A DNA stretch of 64,000 nt from assembly GCA_947652605.1 (NCBI GenBank), contig OX393577.1, positions 69,712,108 to 69,776,107 of the forward strand, in the 5' to 3' direction. Positions 36,178 to 48,918 of this stretch are shown here, in pieces; position 1 is the stretch's first letter; each line of letters opens with the position of its first letter. A program made the position numbers and the translations under genes. The notes beneath the pieces were generated by a model. It was not told the origin of the DNA. It was given only the letters and a program-made list of their open reading frames with translations, and made no database searches. The stretch is from Elmis aenea. Lineage: Eukaryota; Arthropoda; Insecta; Coleoptera; Elmidae.

Positions 36178-39100
36178 AATAACATTAAGTCCCCAGTTAA
36201 AAAAGATTGTATAAACTGGAAACTATCCAGACCTTTTTTTTGTATAACTTGTATAAAATTTTATAGTTTTTATGAGGTTTGTTGTTACTTAACAAACTGC
36301 ACTACAAGATCTTTCTTATTAAGTATAATTCTGTTATTTGTAAAGCTAGAAATATCAAGTCATTTCAGTTGAAAAACCAAAATAAGCTATTTGGAATTGA
36401 GTTTTTGTTCTCTTTTAAATCAGATACTCAAGAATTTCATTTTAAACCCAGATACTCTGGCTTTAGCTTAGTGATATTACAAAAGAAAAATGGTTTAATG
36501 AGCTTTCAAGCAAACAATTCGCTAAAATTTTGAAATACTTTTTACGCCATATTAAAAATTACTACTTTGTAACTAAATTTAAAGCTGGCGTTAATATTGT
36601 ACTTTACTACAATTTTCATCTGTACACCGGTGGTATTTACGGTGGGCAATCTCGTAAAAGCGAAGCAGTTTGTTTCTTCAAGAAAACTTTAGTCGCTTTT
36701 ACATACTAAACACACAATAAAATTTAAATTTGTTGTTAAAACCTCTTTCACGACAATTCAAACTTGTTAAGTCTCTTAATTCATCAAATACGTTAAGTGT
36801 ACAGCTGCAAAACTTTAAACGTTATGTCGTGATAATTGCAAATTAAGCTTCCCATGAAATCCAAACCGTTTAAATTCAAGTTGAAGAAAATTACTAAGGA
36901 AATTTAATGATATAAGATTTAATTTAAAGCTTCAAATACTGTACGGGCAAGTCTTATTGAATTTTTGAACAACGCCTTGCAGGAATTTAGTTAATGAACA
37001 TAAAATGGATCGTTAAATGAGGCTTAAGACACAAGAACTAAAGTTTCTATGTGTCAGGAAGTTGGTCGACTTTCGCAGTTTGTGTTTGAGTAAAACGATA
37101 GTTAAAACACAGTAAAACTTAGTTTTCAGTACACAGCAAAGTTTGGCCTTAACAAAATCCCAACATTTGCAAGAACGAATGCAAAGTTCACGACAACTGT
37201 AAGTTACCATATAATTGTCTTGTTATAACGAAGCGCCAACAAAATCGTTGAAATATTTGCAAGACACTTCCTTTCTCAGCAGTTAAATCGTTTGGTGTTT
37301 TCTGAAATCTTTGCTTGTCTGTTTTGGACCTTCAATTTCAAAGCGATAAATCTTAAAACCCTTTAGAGCGCTCTCTGGCAACAAAAGGACGGCAGAGTAA
37401 TGGCATTCGTTCATCACCTTCACCGTAAAATTTGAAGGAACAACCAAACAGTTCCACGAATACGTAATAAAGCTCTAAAACTGATCGGTTAACCTTTGCT
37501 TTTCACTTTTTCAATCGTTAATATAAAGTCAAGGGCTGTATTGATTCGCGGCAATATAAAACTTTGGTCATTAAACTTGAAACATGTTAAACCGAACAAA
37601 ATGCGTCCAGGCACCAAGAATAATCTAACATTTCTATCCAAATCCATTTCGTCAATGGATTGTTTTCTTGCGTTGCACAAAAAAACCCAAGAAAAGCAAT
37701 AAAAGTTAAACCGAACGCTGAGTTGCTGTAAAGTTTTTGTGGCTTCTAACTTTATATGCGCGATTTCGATATTTTAGCGAAAAGAGAAGATCAAGAAATG
37801 AAGCAGGCAGTATTTTATAGCCAGGTTTTGGCGAGTGAAATGTTCTGCTTTTTTTAGCAAATACATTCTCATGCACTGGTGCAGCCAGGAAAGTGCAAAT
37901 TTTATTGTTCCGGGTAATGGCAGATTCGCAAGGCATGACTGGAATATTTTAAACGCTGAACCTACATTCCGTGTTCTATTCTTTCCAGCACAGAACTTTT
38001 AGAGAAATTCCATTAAAATTAATTGCTGAAATATCCGAACGAAAAACTGGTAATTGAACTAATTTAGCGCCCTTTAATTAATTTAATTGGCAGCGAAAAT
38101 TCCTTGACAATTTGCAGTTGTACCTTTTTTCATTTCCTTTTTACCTACAAAAATTTCTGGTGGAGGTGCAGCGCAAAGTAAGAAACAGATTACTATCGAA
38201 ATTTAAACAGTGATATTACGATATGGCGTTAAAAATAATCATATTGATTTCAAAATTTATATCGTGTAACATGCAAACGTTTTCATAAATCCCCGATTTG
38301 GTAGTTAGGTAAAAACGTATTGTTTGCTTGGCGAATTTAGTTTCTGTTGCTTGCGGAAAGTGGTAATAGCTCAATTATCGTTTGATGCAACGAAAATATC
38401 AAAAGGAACACATCGAAATCATTCGGTTCGTGCTTGAAATACCAACAGTTTTCGTTCGTGTCCAGAAACTCAGACAACTTTGTCGTATCTTATAGTACGA
38501 AATTCAAAAAGCTACAAAGCACATATCATCCCTTTATCTTTGTATAATTTAATTAGTATTATGTGATACGAAGACAAATCATTAAGTAATGTACCTAACT
38601 ATAAAAAATATTATTATCAATGACAGTCACACACTTATTATACGGTAAATCAAAGAAAACCCCGTTATAAAAAAAAAACGTTTGACAAACCTATAAAATA
38701 TTCTCCCTATTGGCTTTAACTTCATCAGATTTAAATTGCCTTCTTGTAGATATTTTTAGCAGATATTTCTCATTGAAAAGTGTATAATCACAATAACGTC
38801 ATATAAAATCCATGCAGAAATCTTCGTAATTGGATATAGTTAAACAAAAATTATTCGTTCAACGATATTTTACGAGCAACGTAATAAAATTACTGCTCGT
38901 TTTGGAAACAAAAAGCATCGATAACCTTATTATCTTCTCCCATCTTGCTGATAGCAACAGGTCACGTAAGGTTCTGAGTAAATAACAAACCGCACACATA
39001 AATTTTTATATCAAAATATTTGTTTTATTGCACAAAAGTTTATGATGAAAAGTTATAGTCAACAATGTGTAGGAGGTATGATTTTGGTAACAAGTTTTTA

Positions 39101-40008
39101 ATAAACCTTAAAATAAACCGAAGCATCAGACAGTGCTTAAGTTAAGTAAAAATAATTAAGTTATTTGCCGAACAGGTGTAGCCATGACACAATCGTTTAT
39201 CAAGTTGTGGTACTTGCAATCAAATAATTTTGTAGTAGACAAAATTAAGTTTTACGAGACAAACGTTTCAAAATCTTTGGTAAGATATCTGTGGAAAACA
39301 TATTTAAGTCTAGTAAACGTTTTCCAAATTAATGCGTTTTTGTTGTATAAATAAGTTTTATCAAAAAGTACTACTTTTGTCTTTTTATATAAAGAAAATC
39401 TCGTTGAAATACTATGCACATTTCGAGACTCTCGTCTCTTCGCCAGTGGCTCAGTAGCTTTCTAATTCATTGGTTGTTATTATAATTGAATTATTTAATA
39501 TGTGAATAAATAAAAAAGCCATTGGCGAAAACAGGTAGTCTATAAACTGATCTAGCATGTCTGCAAGACATCTGCAATTGAGCTTATTAATATATAAATA
39601 AGAAAACCACTGATGAACTGTAGCGAGCCTAATAATTAGAGAAGCATTTCCACAAGAAATTCGTATAAAAAAAATTATACTATTCAAACTTTTTGATAAT
39701 ACACAAAGAGCGCTCAGACAATTCAAGCCTTTATCAAACGCTTTTGTCCCAAAATAAATCAAGTTCTGCTACCCAATCCTTTAGTTATGTAAATTTAATA
39801 TATGCCAAACATCCTCTATTAATTTCATTGCTAAACCGTACGACCCTCATATTCAAGGCAATAAAATTAATTACTGCATTATCATAGCCGATCTAATACG
39901 TCACGGTTTTAATCCCAATGATCGCAGATGCCTCGAGAATTATACAATATCTAACAGGATTTTAAGTCCCAAATGTTGTTATTTGTTAGGAGTGTTTGCC
40001 AAACTTAC
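36178..40008. other. Non-coding stretch, nothing recognised
   Basis: No exon or defined repeat was recognised. Opposing open frames at 37489-37702 cover the same bases on both strands and show no family features. A partial copy of the CTAGACCAG interspersed repeat occurs near 39405-39445. Confidence 0.3.
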
Positions 40009-40164
40009 CTGGTAACGTAATGGCGATATTAATTAATTCACTAGCTACTAATTACGGCAACTTTTAAATGAACGTCCGATGCGCGCGCGAAAATCCAATA
40101 AGCGGCCGAATCGGTTTCAGAAGCTCCGGCTAAACGCGAGTAACCGTGAGCTTTAGCTAAAACT
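40009..40164 (-). promoter_or_regulatory. Candidate promoter and noncoding first exon on the minus strand
   Basis: On the minus strand an arthropod-type initiator TCAGTT (40166-40161) is followed by a CpG-rich segment containing GCGCGCGC, then ACGTTACCAG immediately before GTAAGTTT, a near-perfect splice donor (exon edge 40009). The segment has no long open frame from an ATG, so it would be a 5' UTR exon. The nearest minus-strand gene whose 5' UTR must be spliced from further right is the GST (acceptor at 16639), about 23 kb away. Linking the two is inference. Confidence 0.35.
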
Positions 40165-40682
40165 GAATGAGAGAGTTTTGCGTCTGACGCCCACGACTTT
40201 AGCGTTGCAGATCCGTAACACGGATTTTGGTCTTATCGATAAATGTTGCCGAGCAAGGCGACGTATTAATGAGTTTGTTTTATCAACTTCTTGTTGTAAA
40301 GTTTGCTCGTTTATCATTGTACAACGGCTCGACATTAACAATTAATATGAAAATCAATTAACGATGTTTAGACAAGATTGGTGTTATGATAGACTGTGCA
40401 AAGAGAATAGATGAAATGTAAGCAAAGTAGTTCGTGCAAAGAAAGTATTTGGGGAAAATTTTCGAGACAGCTGAACTTGTTAATTGCAATCGTTAGTCTA
40501 GGAGTATAAAAAATCCAATATTGTGGGCGAAAAATATAAATTACGTATAACTCCTTTGTTGGAAATAAACGCACCATAAATTACAAGAAAAATTTACAAA
40601 TAACCTTCAATAAAATAAGAATTTTTGAGATTCAGTTGCTAAATGATAAGAAAAACTATACCTACAATATAATTTAAAATAA

Positions 40683-41200
40683 CACGATATATGATTAAGT
40701 TTCATCTTCTTCCTCTTAATCGGTTCTTCTTGTACCATTCGGTGTCGAGGTATGCTTTTCTATTTCTGTATTATGTTCCTCTACTTCTTCTTATCGTTAG
40801 CTAATGTGGCACAACATTTCTCCAGCTGACTCCTTTTTCTTCTAGTCTTTGCCTCACTTCTTTTCCCTATTTTATTCTTGGTCTTCCTCTATTTCTTTTT
40901 CTCTACATCTTCATTTTCCATCCTATTTTCGCGTATCTACTTTCTGGCATGCGAAGTAGCGTAGTAGATGTCCAAGCCATCTTAATGGATTCGTCTCCAT
41001 CTTTTTCTTTATATGTGTTACTTCTAGGTTATTTCGAATTTTTTCGTTACTGATTTTATCGATCAGTACATCCCTCTATTCTCAGAAATCTCATTTGTGT
41101 CTGTATTTTTTGTTTTTATTTTTGAATTAGTGTCCAAGTTTCTGAACTGTACGTGAGAATGGGTAAGTACACTGTATCAGTAGCAAGACGATTTCCTCTA
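40683..41200 (-). mobile_element. Second LINE 3' fragment, reversed
   Basis: Read on the minus strand it matches the LINE fragment at 2140-2570: VYLPILTYSSETWTLIQK, a MRFLRI-like segment, a RWLGHLLRM-like segment, and the 3' end CATACCTCGACACCGAA. It extends further 5' than the first copy by including SETWTL. Frameshifts and stops are present, so it is a relic. Confidence 0.72.
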
Positions 41201-43821
41201 CATTTGATTGTTTTCCTAATTATTCATGCAGTTGTCGTAGCAATGATCATGGGCAATTTTATTCTCAGTAGGTACTGTTCATAAGGAATGTTTATATACA
41301 ATTTTAAAAACTGTTGTCTCTTTATTAGCTACAATCTTAAATATCTATTAATATTAATCTAGAAACAAAATGTCCTAAGCAAATTGAAATATCAAATAAT
41401 TGGCCAGTTACTTCAGCTCTACATAATATTTGATAGCAAACGTTTAGCCCATACGAAATTTCGTGCGATACAATTTTATATCTATGCAAATATTTTCCAT
41501 ATCATAAAGCCCAAGCATTTTTTTCGTAGGTTATAGGTATGAAAATGTGAAGAACGAATGGCATTTTTACTTTAAATGATAAGCTTAAATAGCTGCATGA
41601 ACAAACATGGTTTTAAAACACTCGCGCAGTTATTTAAAGAAACAATAAGTTGATTCAGTAATTATAGAAAAGATTTTATGGTAATCTATAACATTAAACT
41701 CGTATTATAAGGATTGGGTTGCTAGGGCAAGGCAGAGAAGCATTTAGTTTTATGGCAGTGAAACTTAAGTTATTTTGTCCAAAAATTATGACTTGGAAAC
41801 GAGAAAAAAGTTAAAATTTTGTGCCTCTTTGCAAAAAAAAAACAAGATTCCTCGTCCGTCGCTATTATTAATTATGCTTTTATTTTGTAGCTATTAAGCG
41901 AACATGCCGTGTTAGGCCTTAAATGCCAATTTAGGAAGTTATAAAATGTATGTCATAGAAGTTGAAACGGAATCTAATTTCAGAGTTCAGAGCGCAAAGC
42001 TTTCAATCTTCGGGGCTCTTATGTGAAGATCCGCATGCAATTAAAGGATGGAAATTGAACATCTAACGCGTCTTTCAGATTCAGAACCAAATCTGAATTA
42101 CTCGATTTGTTCTAGCTCAAGACGATCGAGCAATTTTCTATGCGTATAACAGAAAAAATAGTCGCGTTATGTGCCTGCAGAGAAAAAAACATCCGTTTAA
42201 TACTATAAAATACATATGACCGATTTAAATTCAAGAAAACTTTGATTTAGGCTGCAAAATATTGCTTATAACTGCCTGAAATGTGTGAAATGGGCTCTAG
42301 TCTTACTGTTTGTGGTTTTTTATGTTGATTAATTCCATAGCACTACACTAAAAGTCATTAATTGTGCACTTAATTAAACAGCAAACGACAAACTTAGGTT
42401 CGCAGAAGTAAATATTCGAAATGATCGACCTTTAATATATTCAATTTCGTTCCGATCTCGGATATCCAATGAAAAAGTAAAATTTATTTTCGATACATTT
42501 TCGGCTGACAAATCGAGTTAGTGGAATTGCTATGAAGTTCATATGCGTTTAGGAATCTGGCATTAAAAGCGACTCGCAATAGCTTTTGTATGTAAATTGG
42601 TGAATGACCGCAAAGTCCCTGCGGACTCTCATTATAGGACCAACGATCTTTTACTATTCTGTTACATTTATTAATTACATAAATTTCAAATTTGAATAAA
42701 GTTAAATTAGTTTCAAATTGCGGCACGTACGTAGTTAATTCAACTTTGAACTTTATACTGGCAAATTAATTCGAAACGTGTAGTAGAAGTACTACATGAG
42801 CCTTTGTTTACAAATTGTGTAAGTTCAATTCTGTAGTTTTGAGATAATGAAGGTTCTGAGTTGAGGTAATAAAGAAAATTACGTTAATCACACTAAGTTT
42901 GTGTTGCCTCCAGATTATAATATGTCTGGTGTTAGTCCAAAATCAATAATTTTAGACTTACACCACTTGTGAACTAAGGGCTCATAGTTTTAGATGCTAT
43001 GAAATAGTTTAAAATCAAATTCGTTATTTTTATTGAGGTAACAAAATTTGGTGGATGTGCCGGGTATGAAGAAACGTTTTTTGTCACAGGTAAATTGTAG
43101 AGAACTTGGAATTTACGATTTAACATCAACTTTAAGATCAAAAATACAATAAAACAATAAGTCTTTTGCTTCAACAACTATTTTTGTTGTTGAACATGTT
43201 TAGAAGAATAAAGCTCGAATAAAATGCAATTTTACCCAAATATTTCAATACTGTACGAGTTTCTATATAGTATTTGCTTTCTTTACATTTGAAATTACAT
43301 GTATTTCATCTATCTGATATATTTAAGTAGATAAAACAACCATTTCGTCGTTTTCAAGCAATAAAATACTTTCCAACAATTTATTTGTGATTAAATATAA
43401 AATAAAAACAATATTTAACGTAATTTTTATGATACCAAACGCAATTTTACTATCTGATTGGTTTTTTATTTCAATATGTGCAGGCAAACAGCAAATCTCA
43501 TTACTCCCTATCTATGGGGTATTAGCCCTTTAAATTTTTAAATACCCATCAGCTGCTGAATAACAGATGATGAACAGGGCACAGAACATACACAAGCAGA
43601 ATGGAAATCTCCTAGTTACAAAACGAAACCGTATTAGACTGCCATCTAAATAAGGCGCTGTGAACTTTTTAGCAAAGAAATGCACCGTAGCACGTGACTC
43701 TAGCGCCCAATTTATAAGGATTGTTCAAGCACGGCTATGTACAATCCGACGAACTGTAGGGCATGCGTAGTATCGAACAGGGTCAACGAACTTTTTTAAA
43801 AGTGAAGTACTGTCACCTGTC

Positions 43822-44556
43822 TCGAGTTACTTCAATTTTAATAATATATTTTTCAAAATGGTGGAGGTGCCGGGTATTTTAATATGGTAATACAAATCAA
43901 TTAATATCTCTGTTCTAAGACAAGCTACGAAAAAACTTTAAATACAAAAGTTATTTGGCATAAGCTTGCATAATTTTTAAATATACAGAGTGTTCCGTTT
44001 TCAAGAATTAACATGCAAGTTTGTTATTTTAAATACAACACCCTGTATATTTTTACGTTTTCTTGTAGAAAATTTAATTGCCTACAGAAAACATTAAGCA
44101 TGTTCTTTCTATACCTAAAGTTAATATTTCTCGAGTTATTGGTCGCATTCAGATAGGTAGCGGTAGCCGCTCCGAAAACGTCTCCTTTTAACAACCGCTA
44201 CTTTCCCAACAGTTGCCATGTTTGGGAGCGTATTTTATTTATTTTATAGCGTCTTTATCAGAGTAGATAAAAAAAAGTTTTAAATACAAAAGTTGTTTGG
44301 CATTACGAGCTGCATAACCCTGCATAATTTTTAAATATACAGAGTGTTTGGTTTTTGAGAACCAATATGCAAGTTTGTTATTTTAAATACAACATCTTGT
44401 ATATTTTTACGTCTTCTTGTAGAAAATTAAATTGCCTACAAAAAACATTAAGCATGTCTTATACCTAAAATCAATATTTCTCGAGTTATTTCAATTTTAA
44501 TAATTTATTTTTCAAAATGGTGGAGGTGCCGGGTATTTTAATATGGTAATACAAAT
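43822..44556. repeat. Duplicated block next to the satellite locus
   Basis: Segment A (TTTTTCAAAATGGTGGAGGT, then GCCGGGTATTTTAATATGG) occurs at about 43822-43898 and 44477-44556, almost identical. Segment B (TTTAAATACAAAAGTTATTT, then CAGAGTGTT, then GCCTACAGAAAACATTAAGC) occurs at about 43921-44141 and 44268-44485. B contains a small foldback with ACAGAGTG and CACCCTGTATAT ends. The second A copy stops exactly where the TIR element starts. Confidence 0.75.
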
Positions 44557-44988
44557 CCGAGGGGTAAACCGCTCTTGATATTTGTACACTATACTTCCAT
44601 TTTAATTAATACTTCCACTAACTTCCACTAACTTCCACTAACTTCCACTAACTTCCACTAACTTCCACTGACTTCCACTAACTTCCGCTAACTTCTAATT
44701 AAATAAAACGAGTAAATCATTGTTAAAATCATTGATGCGAAGCGAAGAACCAATGCACTACAATAAATATAAACAAATCACTATAATTTCTATTTAACTT
44801 GGCGAATAATTTTAATATTATGGAAATTATTACAACAAAATGCGTATTCAACTTCCAAATACTTCCACTCACTTCCAGATACTTCCACTAACTTCCGCTA
44901 ACTTCCGCTAACTTCCACTAACTTCCACTAACTTCCGCTAACTTCCACAGTTTTGTACACCATACTTCCTCAGCGGTTTACCCCTCGG
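44557..44988. mobile_element. TIR element carrying a 10-bp ACTTCCACTA minisatellite
   Basis: CCGAGGGGTAAACCGCT at 44557-44573 and its exact reverse complement at 44972-44988 bound a 432-bp element. Just inside, TTGTACACTATACTTCC and TTGTACACCATACTTCC form a direct pair. Two blocks of a 10-bp tandem repeat, ACTTCCACTA with A/G variation, lie at about 44612-44692 and 44851-44950, in the same orientation around an AT-rich core. No target duplication is evident and there is no coding capacity. Confidence 0.78.
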
Positions 44989-47900
44989 TAAACTCTTCCT
45001 GTGATATACAAGTCAATAATTAAAATTGTTTAGAAAAAGTCGCTCAAGGAACACATGTATTAACTAAAGCACAGTCTTTTTAGGCAATTATTAAAAATTA
45101 AAACCAGCTCATTGAAAGACATATGCAAAACAGTTTTTTTCATGTAAAGATGCGAAGGAAAAACTCTTCCTATGTTATACAAATGAATAATTAAAATTGT
45201 TTACAAATAGTTGCTCAAGGAACACATGTATTATCTAAAGCACAGTCTCTTTAGGGAATTATTAAAAATTAAAACCAGCTCATTGAAAGACATATGCAAA
45301 ACAGTTTTTTTCATGTAAAGATGCGAAGGAAAAACTCTTCCTGTGTTATACAAATGAATAATTAAAATTGTTTACAAATAGTTGCTCAAGGAACACATGT
45401 ATTATCTAAAGCACAGTCTCTTTAGGGAATTATTAAAAATTAAAACCAGCTCATTGAAAGACATATGCAAAACAGTTTTTTTCATGTAAAGATGCGAAGG
45501 AAAAACTCTTCCTATGTTATACAAATGAATAATTAAAATTGTTTACAAATAGTTGCTCAAGGAACACATGTATTATCTAAAGCACAGTCTCTTTAGGGAA
45601 TTATTAAAAATTAAAACCAGCTCATTGAAAGACATATGCAAAACAGTTTTTTTCATGTAAAGATGCGAAGGAAAAACTCTTCCTGTGTTATACAAATGAA
45701 TAATTAAAATTGTTTACAAATAGTTGCTCAAGGAACACATGTATTATCTAAAGCACAGTCTCTTTAGGGAATTATTAAAAATTAAAACCAGCTCATTGAA
45801 AGACATATGCAAAACAGTTTTTTTCATGTAAAGATGCGAAGGAAAAACTCTTCCTGTGTTATACAAATGAATAATTAAAATTGTTTACAAATAGTTGCTC
45901 AAGGAACACATGTATTATGTAAAGCACAGTCTGTTTAGGGAATTACTAAAAATTAAAACCAGCTCATTGAAAGACATATGCAAAACAGTTTTTTTCATGT
46001 AAAGATGCGAAGGAAAAACTCTTCCTGTGTTATACAAATGAATAATTAAAATTGTTTACAAATAGTTGCTTAAGGAACACATGTAGGTATTATCTAAAGA
46101 TCTAAAGCACAGTCTCTTTAGGGAATAATTAAAAATTAAAACCAGCTCATTGAAAGACATATGCAAAACAGTTTTTTTCATGTAAAGATGCGAAGGAAAA
46201 ACTCTTCCTATGTTATACAAATGAATAATTAAAATTGTTTACAAATAGTTGCTCAAGGAACACATGTATTATCTAAAGCACAGTCTCTTTAGGGAATTAT
46301 TAAAAATTAAAACCAGCTCATTGAAAGACATATGCAAAACAGTTTTTTTCATGTAAAGATGCGAAGGAAAAACTCTTCCTGTGTTATACAAATGAATAAT
46401 TAAAATTGTTTACAAATAGTTGCTCAAGGAACACATGTATTATGTAAAGCACAGTCTCTTTAGGGAATTATTAAAAATTAAAACCAGCTCATTGAAAGAC
46501 ATATGCAAAACAGTTTTTTTCATGTAAAGATGCGAAGGAAAAACTCTTCCTATGTTATACAAATGAATAATTAAAATTGTTTACAAATAGTTGCTCAAGG
46601 AACACATGTATTATGTAAAGCACAGTCTCTTTAGGGAATTATTAAAAATTAAAACCAGCTCATTGAAAGACATATGCAAAACAGTTTTTTTCATGTAAAG
46701 ATGCGAAGGAAAAACTCTTCCTGTGTTATACAAATGAATAATTAAAATTGTTTACAAATAGTTGCTCAAGGAACACATGTATTATCTAAAGCACAGTCTC
46801 TTTAGGGAATTATTAAAAATTAAAACCAGCTCATTGAAAGACATATGCAAAACAGTTTTTTTCATGTAAAGATGCGAAGGAAAAACTCTTCCTGTGTTAT
46901 ACAAATGAATAATTAAAATTGTTTACAAATAGTTGCTCAAGGAACACATGTATTATCTAAAGCACAGTCTCTTTAGGGAATTATTAAAAATTAAAACCAG
47001 CTCATTGAAAGACATATGCAAAACAGTTTTTTTCATGTAAAGATGCGAAGGAAAAACTCTTCCTATGTTATACAAATGAATAATTAAAATTGTTTACAAA
47101 TAGTTGCTCAAGGGACACATGTATTATCTAAAGCACAGTCTCTTTAGGGAATTATTAAAAATTAAAACCAGCTCATTGAAAGACATATGCAAAACAGTTT
47201 TTTTCATGTAAAGATGCGAAGGAAAAACTCTTCCTGTGTTATACAAATGAATAATTAAAATTGTTTACAAATAGTTGCTCAAGGAACACATGTATTATCT
47301 AAAGCACAGTCTCTTTAGGGAATTATTAAAAATTAAAACCAGCTCATTGAAAGACATATGCAAAACAGTTTTTTTCATGTAAAGATGCGAAGGAAAAACT
47401 CTTCCTGTGTTATACAAATGAATAATTAAAATTGTTTACAAATAGTTGCTCAAGGAACACATGTATTATGTAAAGCACAGTCTGTTTAGGGAATTACTAA
47501 AAATTAAAACCAGCTCATTGAAAGACATATGCAAAACAGTTTTTTTCATGTAAAGATGCGAAGGAAAAACTCTTCCTGTGTTATACAAATGAATAATTAA
47601 AATTGTTTACAAATAGTTGCTTAAGGAACACATGTAGGTATTATCTAAAGATCTAAAGCACAGTCTCTTTAGGGAATAATTAAAAATTAAAACCAGCTCA
47701 TTGAAAGACATATGCAAAACAGTTTTTTTCATGTAAAGATGCGAAGGAAAAACTCTTCCTATGTTATACAAATGAATAATTAAAATTGTTTACAAATAGT
47801 TGCTCAAGGAACACATGTATTATGTAAAGCACAGTCTCTTTAGGGAATTATTAAAAATTAAAACCAGTTCATTGAAAGACATATGCAAAACAATTTTTTT

Positions 47901-48175
47901 CATGTAAAGATGCGAAGGAAAAACTCTTTCTATGTTATACAAATGAATAATTAAAATTGTTTACAAATAGTTGCTCAAGGAACACATGTATTATCTAAAG
48001 CACAGTTTCTTTAGGGAATTATTAAAAATTAAAACCAGCTCATTGAAAGACATATGCAAAACAGTTTTTTTCATGTAAAGATGCGTAGGAAAAACTCTTC
48101 CTGTGTTATACAAATCAATAATTAAAATTGTTTAGAAATAGTCGCTCAAGGAACACATGTATTAACTAAAGCACA
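44989..48175. repeat. 171-bp satellite array with higher-order structure
   Basis: About 18-19 monomers in head-to-tail order. The recurring AAACTCTTCC begins at 45161, 45332, 45503, 45674, 45845, 46016, 46199, 46370, 46541, 46712, 46883, 47054, 47225, 47396, 47567, 47750, 47921 and 48092, so the period is 171 bp except for two 183-bp monomers (46016 and 47567). These two share the same 12-bp insertion (GTAGGTATTATCTAAAGATC), and the monomers just before each share the same variants (CTGTTTAG, ATTACTAAA). Their 1551-bp spacing shows a nine-monomer higher-order unit. The first (44989) and last (48092) monomers are the most divergent and resemble each other. No open frame is supported. Confidence 0.95.
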
Positions 48176-48918
48176 AGTAGCTAATAAATGATCAACATGC
48201 ATTATTATTTAAGGTAAATGCATCGTATTTAATGAAATAAGCTTGTACTAAACACACAAAAATTAATTTTTTTAATTATATCATTATCACATTATGCTCA
48301 CCCATTTTTTACTCTTTGTTTGCATTATAACAAGATGCTAACTCATGCAAAATAATTTGGTGTAACCGTGTAAAATAAAAAATGCATAGATTTTCAAAAA
48401 TATAATTTTATTAATTCAATACTTAATCGGTAATACAAAAACTTTGGATGTACCTATATTATTACATATAAAATAAATTAAAAAAACAGTAACATACACA
48501 TAAATGACATAAAACATGTACAAACAGAGATTTTAAGGGCGTCTTTGAGACTTGGAGGTAAGACAGGATATAATAAACAAACAGACAGACAAAACAACAC
48601 CTTAGATCAATTACAATTTGGTATAATTAACTAGAAACTTTGGACCTTTCCCTTTTGTATACAATATACTATAAAAACTTCTCATGTCTTAAAATACAGC
48701 TTATATTATCACCTGTCAACGGCATCACACAATAAAATTGTCTTGTTAGCAAAAATGCTGACAGAAATACAAAACAATGCAATACTGAAAAAAAAAGTTC
48801 AATGCTTAACAAAATATGATCAATATTGGATATTATTATGCATTTCTGTCAAAATACTTTTGCTTACTCCATGTTAGTCTTTTTAAAATGAAATAAAATA
48901 CTAATAAAACTGCAAGTA
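48176..48918. other. MOSPD1 3' flank / 3' UTR region
   Basis: AT-rich, no exon. A minus-strand polyadenylation signal candidate (TTTATT on the plus strand) lies at 48407-48412, about 510 bases after the MOSPD1 stop. Confidence 0.35.

Noticed and set aside
44989..48175. Tandem array as a CRISPR array
   Set aside because: Repeats are contiguous 171-bp units with no unique spacers, in a eukaryotic genome.
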